NCBI GenBank assembly: GCA_947179155.2
Contig: OX359286.1
Span: 11,442,024 to 11,506,023, forward strand
Length of the DNA stretch: 64,000 nucleotides
Reading direction: 5' to 3'
Origin: Hedera helix
Lineage: Eukaryota; Streptophyta; Magnoliopsida; Apiales; Araliaceae
Every line of letters begins with the position of its first letter. The first letter of the stretch is position 1. Both the position numbers and the translations under genes were made by a program. This document shows positions 24,606 to 37,223 of this stretch, one piece after another. The notes under the pieces are model-generated. The model ran no database searches, had not been told where the DNA came from, and saw nothing but the letters and a program-made list of their open reading frames with translations.

Positions 24606-24788
24606 GGGTCTTAAAGACCAATGAACACGTTAAGAATATTAACAATCACAAAGACTGCTAATATCTAAGGGTCATTTAACTATGAAAACGTTAAGAATAT
24701 TAACAGTCACTAGGACTGAAATATCCAAAGGTCATAAGACCGTATATTCGTTAAGAATATGAGCAACCACAAAGATTGTCATACCCAA
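24606..24788. repeat. Three imperfect 61-bp tandem repeats in the LARD interior
   Basis: Each unit contains CGTTAAGAATAT and a following AAT/AGT/AAC-CAC-AA/TA-GACTG-like phrase. The copies differ by substitutions, so the duplication is not new. They sit directly before the AGGTGATCAG module, the same place as the triplicate repeats of element A. Confidence 0.85.
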
Positions 24789-26192
24789 TAGGCACGCTAG
24801 GTGATCAGTCTATCGTACCCCTTTTGTTGTGCACAACATTTTTCCTTTTCCTTTGGGTTGAGCCGTGTTATCCAACCCCTGTACCATATTTCCCCTTTCT
24901 AGGGTTGTTCACCTCAGCCTTGAAAAACATTTGCTTTATCCATTATCTGGATTTCAAAAACATTTACTAATTTCTTTAGCAGAATGGTCTAGCCGAAACA
25001 AATGGCATAGACTCACATCAATAAACTGTTCATTTACTGTAACTTGAACTTTTCAAAAGTTCACTTTCACTGTCATTTGTTCAAAACTTGAACCCCAGAA
25101 AATCTTTTTAAAAAGGCTTCATAATACCGCACAATCTTAGCAGTACGTTGAGAATTCGGTCACTTTTGACCTCTTAATACCGTACCGTAATGAAAGTACG
25201 TTGAGAATTCTGCCATTTTATCATTTCACACCATATTCAATAGTGTGACAATGATTTCATAAATACATTTTGAAATTTTCAACATAACTTTGTTTAGCCG
25301 AATCAATTGGCATAGACCATGAATCACGAAATTTTAAAAATCACATTTTGATATTTGAACAAAACATTTCGATGGCCTAGCATAGCTAGAAGAGTGGATC
25401 CCCTACCCAATCCTAATAATCTCTTCTTTACTTCCTTAACTCATATAACCCTTTTATATATTTCTATCTCTTTCTTATTTACTTAACCTTAGCCAATCTC
25501 TGAGAATTATATCTCTCAACTTATGACTCTCTACTCTAAACCCAACCCTGTTCATCAAACTTGCCACGCATTTGGGCTCAGGAACTTACCACAATCATAT
25601 GGTTCACGGAGCTTGTCCTAGTCAGGCTATAGTCGCCCATTCGCTGAGGGGCTCCACCACATAATCATGAGTCACGAACTTACCATACGCTTGGGTTTTC
25701 AGAACACGCAAATAACTTTACTATTACTCTTTCTTACTTAACTCTTCTCACATTCTTACCGTGACGCTGGATCTCCACTGATTATCACGACAGGAAGCTA
25801 AGCAAGTACAAATCCCCGTCCCATACCGAGGAAGTGCACACTCGGCCACTACCATGAGTCCTCAATGAAAAATCCCACATACCCTAACATTTCCTCACTT
25901 AGCCTTTACTCAGCTTTTACTTTACTTTTCCTTGATCTGATATGAATTTGATCGATTCATATCTTACTGTGCACGACTCACCAAGAGTCCCTTGTATCTT
26001 TGATTGCTTTTGATCCTTTATCATTTCTCATTATCTTATCTTAAAACACCATTATCATTTCTTGATCCTGAATTCCCAAAATTCATTTTTTTACTGACTC
26101 AGTTCATCTAGAGTCTCTTTCTTTACTATTCCTTCTTTCACACACAAAGATCATAGCCTAAGGTACTATTACCTAAGGTCTATAACCCAACT

Positions 26193-26204
26193 GCTCTGAT
26201 ACCA
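26193..26204 (-). promoter_or_regulatory. LARD 1 primer-binding site (tRNA-iMet)
   Basis: The minus strand reads TGGTATCAGAGC two bases after the 5' LTR. This is the standard complement of the 3' end of plant initiator methionine tRNA, which primes minus-strand DNA synthesis in many plant LTR retrotransposons. Confidence 0.92.
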
Positions 26205-26206
26205 AC

Positions 26207-29200
26207 TGTAACGGCCCGAAATCCCGACCTTCCTTAATTCAATCCGATTATCTTTGGATAGCATAATTATTAACTTTAATACCAAATTAACAGGGATCTC
26301 GTGCGTTAAACTGAACCTTTAACCTTTAAAATCGTTCTGATGACCATAATTTCGGTCCATATTTTTTTTTTCTTTAAAACAAAACTTTATTTGATTTATA
26401 ATCCTTACCTATCTCAGGATCGTAACGTTTACTTGCTCTTCATTATAACTTAGGTCAACCATTAAGAATTTGTGACCTATTATAATCATACATAGATATA
26501 ATTATTTCATCACTTGTAAACAAAATTTTGCCATAGTTTCATCTATATATGGCCCTGTTTATATATTCCTGTATTCATACATTTGCATCATATATACATA
26601 TATATCCTGTTTACACAACTCTATGCCATACATACATACATTTTTCATTCTCCGATAACACAAATTAGCAAATCATACTGTGCTTTCTACCATCTAGATT
26701 TAACATTTAAAATCGGTTATTACTTAACTTGCATATATACAAAATTTACATACATTTGTTTTACATGAATATCTCATAGATACAATTTCAAATCTCTTCA
26801 CGCATCTCCATGCATTCACACTCTTTACCTTAGCATCACCGGAACCTCCGGCCTTCTTGTACTTCACCTGAAACGTTAGTTCATAGCAAGAATAAGCACA
26901 TAGGCTCAACAAGTAATTCAGATAACACCTTTCATACTCACATTTTATAATATGCATCATGCTTCTATTACTTTACCATGTTGTGTTCAATTATCACGCA
27001 TTGCATTTAACAGTTAGATCACGTTGTGGCATTGAGTGCCCATTTCAACTATCACATAGTTCACGTAATTCAATTAATACTTTTAAGTCTGAAACACTTG
27101 CCTGTACCGCATTTATTACTTAACCTCTATTGCCTCGTTTAGCCTTTCCATCCCTTCTTGCCTTGGTTTGCTTCATTGAGCGCTGTCTGAAAATATACAA
27201 CCTATATTCATTAATATAGGATCATAATTTCATATGACTTATAAAACTTAGATCATAATCGCTTGACCATTAATCTCTAATCACATTACATTTGATGTAT
27301 TACACCCTATGTAGGTTAGTAATACATCCCACATTGCCCCCGACCTTTTCATAACTTTAAATCATGCTTTTGGCTTAACTTTAGGCATGTTATGTTCTTC
27401 CATTTGTCATTCCATTATACCTTAACATCCTTTATTTTGATTATTCTTTATCTATTTAGGGCTTACATAACTCATATTTATCATTCCATATCAAAATATA
27501 GCATTTCGGAAGCTTAAAAAAATTTCAAATGAACAGTAACTCCGCCCCGGCGCCTCCAGAGCTCGCTGTCCGCGAAAAGCTCTCGGCCATGAACAGTAAA
27601 TGGCGCCGGGGCGCCATTTTTAGTGCAAAACATGGCGCGGGGGCGCCATGTTCAATTCTGGAAATCTGATTTTTTTCACTACCTTTGCCGATTTTTAATT
27701 TCTTCATCTTAACTCCAATTGAGCTGAAATTTGGACCACATATAGACCTCACTACCTAGTATTTTACAAAAATACTACTTGCCACATTTGGCTTCTTAAA
27801 AGTAGAGATACACTAGCCTCTAGGAGGGCTGTTCAACACGTTTTCAGACTTAGAATTTTTTCAACTTCAAAACCAACTTTGTACTAACTTTGTGATTTTT
27901 GGCCAATTGCTTCAAAACTCAATTCCAACACTTGACATAGCTCACATAACCTATATGTGACATGTCCAAACTTTCAAAACCTTAAAACTTCGCGCGAGGC
28001 GACTTTTGTCCGTTAAAATTCATTTCGAATCGAAACGATCGATTTCGATCGTTCGAATCGCCTTTTCGCTCAAATTTAAATCCGTTGATTCCCAAATCAA
28101 TCTAAACACGTGTATTTACATTAACCTAGGCCATTTGAATTCATTTTACCTTTAAATTCTCAAAATTGCCAAAAATCACACCTTTGTTGGATTTTCATCA
28201 AAACCTCCAAACTTTTCATGAATTTATCATTTCCAAATCTTAAGCTATTCTTGGCCCCTTAATACAAAACTTGATTCTAACTTAACACATAACACATATA
28301 GCACATATTTGACTTGTAGGGGACTTTAAAACATTTAAAGCTTCTCAAATGAACTTATTTTTCCAAAAGGTTCGTTTTGGTCGTCGGCGAACGTTTTAAA
28401 ACGTTTAAAACCTTCAATTATCGCCATTCGAACCGAATGACTTCCAAATCATTTCTAACACGTGTTTTAACATCAAACTTAGCTTTTTGGCATCTTTTGA
28501 TCACCCAGTACACCTAATAGCCAAAATTGCATATTTATGGCATTTTATTAACTTTTCAAAACTTAACTTTTGAACCTCCTTTGAATTCTCAAGTCTAGAC
28601 ATCAAATACATCAACACTTGTTCAAATAACAACTTTGTACATTCTCACAACTTCCATATGTATCTTCCAATACACTTTACAGATTATTACGTTGTCTACA
28701 CAAAAAGTATAGCCTAGTATTTAAAATTTTCATACCAAAACATACTTTTAATCCCTCTAAAATTCCTTGATGCCTTCTAGCATAATAATAAGCATGTATT
28801 AGACATGTTTCATCTTTCAAACTAAGTTCTCATCAAAAACAATAACATCTAACACATATTATTCCTTAAATCATAAGTTCTAACTTCAAGAACATACATG
28901 AATAGTCCATCAACTTGGTAATACCACTTTCAAGCCTAGGGTTTCATCAAATATTAAACATAAAACACATAAACTCACAACAACTTTACAATCAAGCCAT
29001 GTACCCCAAAGATACATACATGACCATCCTTATCCTTGAATTAAAACACAAAAATGATAGGTTTACTAACTCACACATGCTTATACCTTCTTGTTTGACT
29101 AACTTCTTCACATCAAAAGCTTCCTTATGAAGAGTGCTTCATCTTTTATTCTTGCTCCTTGATCATTTAAGGACCCTAGCTTCATGATTTTCCAGCTCTC

Positions 29201-30433
29201 TTCCATGGCTTCCATGGTTTCTCCTTATTTCTCTCTCACTTCTAGCCCCTTCGAAATTTTTGCTGAAAACTTCTAATGAACTAAGCTTTTCCTTGTTTAA
29301 TATATACATATATATACATAAAAGTGCTCCAACACTTAACCAATAGTTGGTTAATTAACCATGCAAAGCTAGGGATGTTTAAGACATTTCACCTACATTT
29401 TCAATGGCATATATGACAATTCTCACCAACAAAGGACACCATGGTCATTCTTTCAATTGTCAAGGTAGCATGGTCATTTCTCACAAAAGGATACCTAGGA
29501 CATTTTCCAATTGGTTAAGGGCATAATGGTCAATTGTCAAATTCTCTAGAGAAATTTATTCTCACTTAATCACATTTGCTTATATTCCATCCATTCTAAA
29601 TCTATTTTGATCCAAACTTGTCTCTTTATGCTTTACTTCTATTCCTCATCTAATTAATCCATACTTGGTTTGTCCCATAATACTTGTCCCACTTTGAAAC
29701 TTGAATTTCATAACTTAGTAACAATAGTTCACCATAATTATTAATTTACATAATATTCAATTTTAATAATCTACGAACCCTTTATGGTTCCACATTAAAT
29801 CAATTTCACTATTCGACATCTCATTATAGTCAGCTTACTTACTTTTCCATAAATCGCTTCCTCAAGAAATGAACCTCGACCGGATTACCAAAATCCAACA
29901 TCATTTTCCTTTAAACTTAAAATGTCATACTTTCAACTTTAACATCCATTAATTCGTTTATTTTACACACATATACTAATTTGTAACTTACTTGCATACA
30001 ACATCCTTTATACATATTCTCTGGGTATTATTTTCCATTTCTACTCATCGTGTAACTACATAACTAATTTCAATTCCAAATATCAATTTCTTCATAACTT
30101 CATAATATTAACAAATCATTATCCTCATTATTCTTTAAATCCATAATATACAAATTAGGTCAAACTGCTCTTTCCTTCCTCAACTCATAAAGTCATACAT
30201 TATCTAATCATTTCTAAACTTTGAATCCTTCTTTATATATCTTGCCAAATATACATATATACATACATTCATCCTACCACATAGGTCATATATAACACAT
30301 TGATTAAATAATAATTCTTATTTAATCTCTCCTTATTATTTCATGTCTTTCATAATTAGGTTTTAGCTGCTAACCTTTACATAATTAATCATGATCCTTA
30401 TTTAGAATTTCTGTAAAATCCTGGGGCGTTACA
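26207..30433 (-). repeat. LARD 1 right (5') LTR
   Basis: It has the same length (4227 bp) and termini as the left LTR, with about 16 substitutions visible by eye (for example near 26450, 27030, 27811, 28323, 28420, 29097, 29784 and 29854). As the 5' LTR it would provide the promoter. All of its short open frames are copies of those in the left LTR and are not treated as genes. Confidence 0.95.
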
Positions 30434-30438
30434 GGTGC
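30434..30438. repeat. Target-site duplication, right copy (GGTGC)
   Basis: It repeats 20069-20073 exactly and directly follows the TTACA terminus of the right LTR. Confidence 0.95.
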
Positions 30439-30969
30439 ACTATCAGGAAAAGGGGTCTAGTCATACCTTGGCATAATCTTGTCTGGCTTAAAGCTATTCC
30501 TCCTAGAGTTTCTTTCTTTATGTGGCTGGCTTTCCTTGAACGTATCAGGACAGGGGACAAGATTATTGGGTTTGGAATCTTTATGGACTCCACCTGTGTG
30601 TTCCGTGGTATCTCATCAGAAAATTTTGATCATCTTTATTTTAATTGCCCCTTCACTTATAGAATTCTTTACCATGTCTTACACCTCTACTGTGGCTGGA
30701 GAGGAATGAGTAGAAGCTGGGATTCAATTACAAATTATATGATGTCTGACTCCTGCAAAGGTCCTAAAGCTAAGATATTAAAGCTCGGATTCGCTATTGT
30801 GTGCTACTATATATGGAAGGAAAGAAACAGCAGGTCCCATGATCATTCCAGGGCTCCGATCCGAACTGTGGCAAAAAATTGTATTTCAACAATTAAATGT
30901 ACTTTAGCTTCACTTAGATGGTTTCAGAATATTAACCATAGATCTGGTATTAGACAGTGGAACTTGTAA
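30434..30969 (+). pseudogene. LINE ORF2 C-terminal part (zf-RVT-like region)
   Basis: This is the continuation of ORF2 after the LARD. It is in frame with the RT part and open to TAA at 30967-30969. It contains IPPRVSFFMWLAFLERIRTGD and a FDHLYFNCPF block, matching the zf-RVT-like domain found C-terminal to the RT in plant L1 ORF2. The usual Cys spacing is partly altered (CVFRGIS where a Cys pair is expected). The tail IWKERNSR is also typical of this region. No RNase H domain is visible. Confidence 0.85.
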
Positions 30970-31100
30970 CCTGATGTTTGGTAGCTGTATTGGAAGTTGT
31001 AGTGGTGCATAGGGCCTGTCCTATGACACAGCTGTTTACCTGATCAGGGTGTACTTTTCAGTTTTTCTTTTAATACAAATCTATTTAGCGAAAATAAAAA
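30970..31100 (+). other. LINE 3' untranslated region and A-rich tail
   Basis: The stretch has no gene. It ends TTTTAATACAAAT, then GCGAAAATAAAAAA, an A-rich terminus expected of target-primed reverse transcription. Satellite sequence resumes at about 31101 in the middle of a monomer. Confidence 0.75.
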
Positions 31101-34100
31101 ACTAGAAGTTTTCTTTAACCGAGGACTGGTGTTAGTTGTACGTACGATTTTGAATGTGAGAGTGATAGGATTGCACCTTTTGATGATAAACAAAGGTGAA
31201 CGAAGTAATACGACACTAAATCATCTATTTGTTTACCAATTTGAAGGAAATAATGAAACAACTAGAAGTTTTCTTTAACCGAGGACTTGTGTTAGCTGTA
31301 CGTACGGTTTTGAATGCGAGAGTGATAGGATTGCACCTTTTGATGCTAAAAAAAGTTGAACGAAGTAATATGACACTAAATCATCTATTTGTTTACCAAT
31401 TTGAAGGAAATAATGAAACAACTAGAAGTTTCTTTAACCGAGGACTTGTGTTAGTTGTACGTACGGTTTTGAATGCGAGAGTGATAGGATTGCAACTTTT
31501 GATAATAAACAAAGGTGAACGAAGTAATATGACAGTAAATCATCTATTTCATTGCCAACTTGAAGGAAATAATGAAACAACTAGAAGTTTCTTCAACCGA
31601 GGACTTGTGTTAGTTGTACTTATGATTTTGAATGTGAGAGTGATAGGATTGCACCTTTTGATGATAAACAAGAGGTGAACTAAGTAATATGACACTAAAT
31701 CATCTATTTGTTTACCAATTTGAAGGAAATAATGAGACAGCTAGAAATTTTCTTTAACCGAGGACTTGTGTTAGTTGTACTTACGGTTTTGAATGCGAGA
31801 GTGATAGGATTGCAACTTTTGATGATAAACAAAGGTGAACGAAGTAATATGACAGTAAATCATCTATTTCATTGCCAACTTGAAGGAAATAATGAAACAA
31901 CTAGAAGTTTCTTTAACCGAGGACTTGTGTTAGTTGTACGTACGATTTTGAATGTGAGAGTGATAGGATTGCACCTTTTGATGATAAACAAAGGTGAACG
32001 AAGTAATATGAGACTAAATCATCTATTTGTTTACCAATTGGAAGGAAATAATGAGACAACTAGAAATTTTCTTTAACCGAGGAGTTGTGTTAGTTGTACG
32101 TACGGTTTTGAATGCGAGAGTGATAGGATCCACCTTTTGATGCTAAACAAAGTTGAACGAAGTAATATGACACTAAATCATCTATTTGTTTACAAATTTG
32201 AAGGAAATAATGAGACAACTAGAAGTTTTCTTTAACCGAGGACTTGTGTTAGTTGTACGTACGGTTTTGAATGCGAGAGTGATACGATTGCACCTTCTGA
32301 TGCTAAACAAAGTTGAACGACGTAATATGACAGTAAATCATCTATTTCATTGCCAACTTGAAGGAAATAATGAAACAACTAGAAGTTTCTTTAACCGAGG
32401 ACTTGTGTTAGTTGTACGTATGATTTTGAATGTGAGAGTGATAGGATTGCACCTTTTGATGATAAACAAAGGTGAACGAAGTAATATGACACTAAATCAT
32501 CTATTTGTTTACCAATTTGAAGGAAATAATGAGACAACTAGAAATTTTCTTTAACCGAGGACTTGTGTTAGTTGTATGTACGGTTTTGGATGCGAGAGTG
32601 ATAGGATTGCAACTTTTGATGATAAACAAAGGTGAACGAAGTAATATGACAGTAAATCATCTATTTCATTGCCAACTTGAAGGAAATAATGAAACAACTA
32701 GAAGTTTCTTTAACCGAGGACTTGTGTTAGTTGTATGTACGATTTTGAATGTGAGAGTGATAGGATTGCACCTTTTGATGATAAACAAAGGTGAACGAAG
32801 GAATATGACACTAAAGCATCTATTTGTTTACCAATTTGAAGGAAATAATGAAAAACTAGAAATTGTCTTTAACCGAGGACTTGCGTTAGTTGTACGTACG
32901 ATTTTGAATGAGAGAGTGATAGGATTGCACCTTTTGATGCTAAACAAAGGTGAATGAAGTAATTTGACACAAAATCATCTATTTGTTTACCAATTTGAAG
33001 GAAATAATGAAACAACTAGAAGTTTTCTTTAACCGAGGACTTGTGTTAGTTGTACGTACGGTTTTGAATGCGAGAGTAATAGAATTGCACCTTTTTATTC
33101 TAAACAAAGTTGAACGAAGTAATATGACACTAAATCATCTATGTGTTTACCAATTTGAAGGAAATAATGAGACAACTAGAAGTTTTCTTTAACCAAAGGA
33201 CTTGTGTTAGTTGTACGTACGGTTTTGAATGCGAGAGTGATAGGATTGCAACTTTTGATGATAAAAAAAGATAAACGAAGTAATATGACACTAAAATCAT
33301 CTATTTTATTGCCAATTTCAAGGAAATAATGAAACAACTATAAGTTTTCTTTAACCGAGGACTGGTGTTGGTTGTATGTACGGTTTTGAGTGCGTGAGTG
33401 ATAGGATTTCAACTTTTGATGCTAAACAAAGGTGAACAAAGTAATATGACACTAAATCATCTATTTGTTTACCAATTTGAAGGAAATAATGAAACAATTA
33501 GAAGTTTTCTTTAACCGAGGACTTGTGTTAGTTGTACGTACTGTTTTGAATGCGAGAGTGATAGGATTGCACCTTTTGATGCTAAACAAAGGTGAACGAA
33601 GTAATATGACACTAAATCATCTATTTGTTTACCTATTTGAAGGAAATAATGAAACAAGTAGAAGTTTTCTTTAACCGAGGACTTGTGTTAGTTGTACGTA
33701 CGGTTTTGAATGCGAGAGTGATAGGATTGCACCTTTTGATGCTAAACAAAGGTGAACGAAGTAATATGACACTAAATCATCTATTTGTTTACCAATTTGA
33801 AGGAAATAATGAAACAACTAGAAGTTTTCTTTAACCGAGGACTTGTGTTAGTTGTACGTACGGTTTTTAATGCGAGAGTAGGATTGCACCTTTTGATGCA
33901 AACCAAAAGTGAACGAAGTAATATGACACTAAATCATCTATTTGTTTACCAATTTGAAGGAAATAATGAAACAACAAGAAGTTTTCTTTAACCGAGGACT
34001 TGTTTTAGTTGTACGAATGGTTTTAAATGCGAGAGTAATAGAATTGCACCCTTTGATGCTAAACAAAGTTGAACGAAGTAATATGATACTAAATCATCTA

Positions 34101-37100
34101 TTTGTTTACCAATTTGAAGGAAATAATGAGACAACTAGAAGTTTTCTTTAACCGATGACTTGTGTTAGTTGTACGTACGGTTTTGAATACGAGAGTGATA
34201 GGATTGCAACTTTTGATGATAAAAAAGGTGAACGAAGTAATATGACACTAAATCATCTATTTCATTGCCAATTTCAAGGAAATAATGAAACAACTATAAG
34301 TTTTCTTTAACCGAGGACTGGTGTTGGTTGTACGTACGGTTTTGAATGCGTGAGTGATAGGATTCCAGCTTTTGATGCTAAACAAAGGTGAACAAAGTAA
34401 TATGACACTAAATCATCTATTTGTTTACCAATTTGAAGGAAATAATGAAACAACTAGAAGTTTTCTTTAACCGAGGACTTGTGTTAGTTGTACGTACTGT
34501 TTTGAATGCGAGAGTGATAGGATTGCACCTTTTGATGCTAAACAAAGGTGAACGAAGTAATATGACACTAAATCATCTATTTGTTTACCTATTTGAAGGA
34601 AATAATGAAACAAGTAGAAGTTTTCTTTAACCGAGGACTTGTGTTAGTTGTACGTACGGTTTTGAATGCGAGAGTGATAGGATTGCACCTTTTGATGCTA
34701 AACAAAGGTGAACGAAGTAATATGACACTAAATCATCTATTTGTTTACCAATTTGAAGGAAATAATGAAACAACTAGAAGTTTTCTTTAACCGAGGACTT
34801 GTGTTAGTTGTACGTACGGTTTTTAATGCGAGAGTAGGATTGCACCTTTTGATGCTAAACAAAAGTGAACGAAGTAATATGACACTAAATCATCTATTTC
34901 ATTGCCAATTTCAAGGAAATAATGAAACAACTATAAGTTTTCTTTAACCGAGGACTGGTGTTGGTTGTACGTAGGGTTTTGAATGCGTGAGTGATAGGAT
35001 TCCAGCTTTTGATGCTAAACAAAGGTGAACAAAGTAAAATGACACTAAATCATCTATTTGTTTACCAATTTGAAGGAAATAATGAAACAACCAGAAGTTT
35101 TCTTTACCCAAGGACTTGTGTTAGTTGTACGTACTGTTTTGAATGCGAGAGTGATAGGATTGCACCTTTTGATGCTAAACAAAGGTGAACGAAGTAATAT
35201 GACACTAAATCATCTATTTGTTTACCAATTTGAAGGAAATAATGAAACAACTAGAAGTTTTCTTTAACTAAGGACTTGTGTTATTTGTACGTACGGTTTT
35301 GAATGCGAGAGTAGGATTGCACCTTTTGATGCTAAACAAAAGTGAACGAAGTAATATGACACTAAATCATCTATTTGTTTACCAATTTGAAGGAAATAAT
35401 GAAACAACTAGAAGTTTTCTTTAACCGACGACTTGTGTTAGTTGTACGTACGGTTTTGAATGCGAGAGTGATAGGATTGCACCTTTTGATGCTAAATAAA
35501 GTTGAACAAAGTAATATGACAGTAAATCATCTATTTCATTGCCAACTTGAAGGAAATAATGAAACAACTAGAAGTTTCTTTAACCGAGGACTTGTGTTAG
35601 TTGTACATACGGTTTTGAATGCGAGAGTGATAGGATTGCACCTTTTGATGATAAACAAAGGTGAATGAAGTAATATGACACTAAATCATCTATTTGTTTA
35701 CCAATTTGAAGGAAATAATGAAAGAATTAGAAGTTTTCTTTAACCGAGGACTTGTGTTAGTTGTACGTACGGTTTTGAATGCGAGAGTGATAGGATTGCG
35801 TCTTTTGATGCTAAACAAAGTTGAACGAAGTAATATGACACTAAATCATCTATTTGTTTATCAATTTCAAGGAAATAATGAGACAACTAGAAGTTTTCTT
35901 TAACCGAGGACTTGTGTTAGTTGTACGTACGGTTTTGAATGCGAGAGTGATAGGATTGCAACTTTTGATGATAAACAAAGGTGAACGAAGTAATATGACA
36001 GTAAATCATCTATTTCATTGCCAACTTGAAGGAAATAATGAAATAACTAGAAGTTTCTTTAATCGAGGACTTGTGTTAGTTGTACGTACGATTTTGAATG
36101 TGAGAGTGATAGGATTGCACCTTCTGATGATATCCAAAGGTGAACGAAGTAATATGACACTAAATCATCTATTTATTTACCAATTTGAAGGAAATAATGA
36201 AAAACTAGAAATTTTCTTTAACCGAGGACTTGTGTTAGTTGTACGTATGGTTTTGAATGCAAGAGTGATAGGATTCCACCTTTTGATGCTAAACAAAGTT
36301 GAACGAAGTAATATGACACTAAATCATCTATTTGTTTACAAATTTGAAGGAAATAATGAAACAACTAGAAGTTTTCTTTAACCGAGGACTTGTGTTAGTT
36401 GTACGTACGGTTTTGAATGCGAAAGTGATAGGATTGCACCTTTTGATGCTAAACAAAGGTGAACGAAGTAATATGACACTAAATCATCTATTTGTTTACC
36501 AATTTGAAGGAAATAATGAAACAACTAGAAGTTTTTTAACCGAGGACTTGCGTTAGTTGTACGTACGATTTTGAATGAGAGAGTGATAGGATTGCACCTT
36601 TTGATGCTAAACAAAGGTGAACGAAGTAATATGACACTAAATCATCTATTTGTTTAACAATTTGAAGGAAATAATGAAATAACTAGAAGTTTTCTTTAAC
36701 CGACGACTTGTGTTAGTTGTACGTACGATTTTGTATGCGAGAGTGATAGAATTGTACCTTTTGATGCTAAACAAAGTTGAACGAAGTAATATCACACTAA
36801 ATCATCTATTTGTTTACCAATTTGAAGGAAATAATGAAACAACTAGAAATTTTCTTTAACCGAGGACCCGTGTTAGTTGACCGTATGGTTTTGAATGCGA
36901 GAGTGATAGGATTACACCTTTTTATGCTAAACAAAGTTGAACGAGATAATATGACACTAAATCATCTATTTGTTTACCAATTTGAAGGAAATAATGAAAC
37001 AACTAGAAGTTTTCTTTAACCGAGGACTTGTGTTAGTTGTAGGTAAGTTTTTGAATGCGAGAGTGATAGGATTCCACCTTTTGATGCCAAACAAAGTTGA

Positions 37101-37223
37101 ACGAAGTAATATGACACTAAATCATCTATTTGTTTACCAATTTGAAGGAAATAATGAGACAACTAGAAGTTTTCTTTAACCGAGGACTTGTGTTAGTTGT
37201 ACGTACGGTTTTGAATGCGAGAG
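31101..37223 (+). repeat. 160-bp satellite array 2, about 38 monomers
   Basis: Same monomer and orientation as array 1, so both were one array before the LINE inserted. A block of variant monomers at 33465-33991 recurs at 34421-34947, 956 bp apart, or six monomers. Monomers with a 3-bp loss in the GAGAGTGATAGG phrase (near 33877, 34835 and 35312) mark the same duplicated blocks. The array stops at 37223 at the terminus of element A. Confidence 0.97.

Larger units (their letters stand above)
24301..26206 (-). other. LARD 1 non-coding interior
   Basis: The 1906 bp between the LTRs contain no recognisable gag, protease, RT or integrase in any frame. They contain three imperfect 61-bp repeats (24606-24788) and short phrases that recur in the same order in the interior of element A: AGGTGATCAG-TCGTACC at 24799-24818, TCTAGCCGAAACAA-TGGCATAG at 24988-25010 and again near 25293, TACCGCAC with GTACGTTGAGAA near 25124-25154, and CTAGCATAGCTAGAAGAG at 25377-25394. 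Retention of such phrases suggests cis functions such as packaging, but this is inference. Confidence 0.8.
20074..30433 (-). mobile_element. LARD 1: complete non-autonomous long-LTR retrotransposon
   Basis: Two LTRs of exactly 4227 bp flank a 1906-bp interior with no recognisable gag or pol. On the minus strand it has a tRNA-iMet primer site next to the right (5') LTR and a polypurine tract next to the left (3') LTR. The LTR ends are TGTAACG and CGTTACA, and a 5-bp target duplication encloses the unit. LTR size and a non-coding interior fit the LARD class (large retrotransposon derivatives), though the interior is shorter than classic LARDs. It must borrow Gag and Pol in trans. By eye the two LTRs differ at about 16 positions with no net length change, so insertion is recent. 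Confidence 0.95.
13637..31100 (+). mobile_element. L1-type LINE, defective, with nested insertions
   Basis: A plant L1-like non-LTR retrotransposon sits in the satellite. It has an ORF1 with a DUF4283-like region and a zinc knuckle, then ORF2 with endonuclease C-terminus, reverse transcriptase and a zf-RVT-like region, then a short 3' UTR ending in an A-rich tail. It is interrupted by an LTR fragment that replaced the start of ORF2 (15061-17535) and by a complete LARD (20074-30433). I see no clear target duplication. The flanking satellite suggests about 10 bp of target were lost, although the A-rich end makes this ambiguous. Confidence 0.9.

Noticed and set aside
26193..26206. tRNA-like sequence at the primer site
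   Set aside because: Only the 12-base complement of tRNA-iMet is present. No cloverleaf or A/B boxes are seen, so it is not a tRNA gene.
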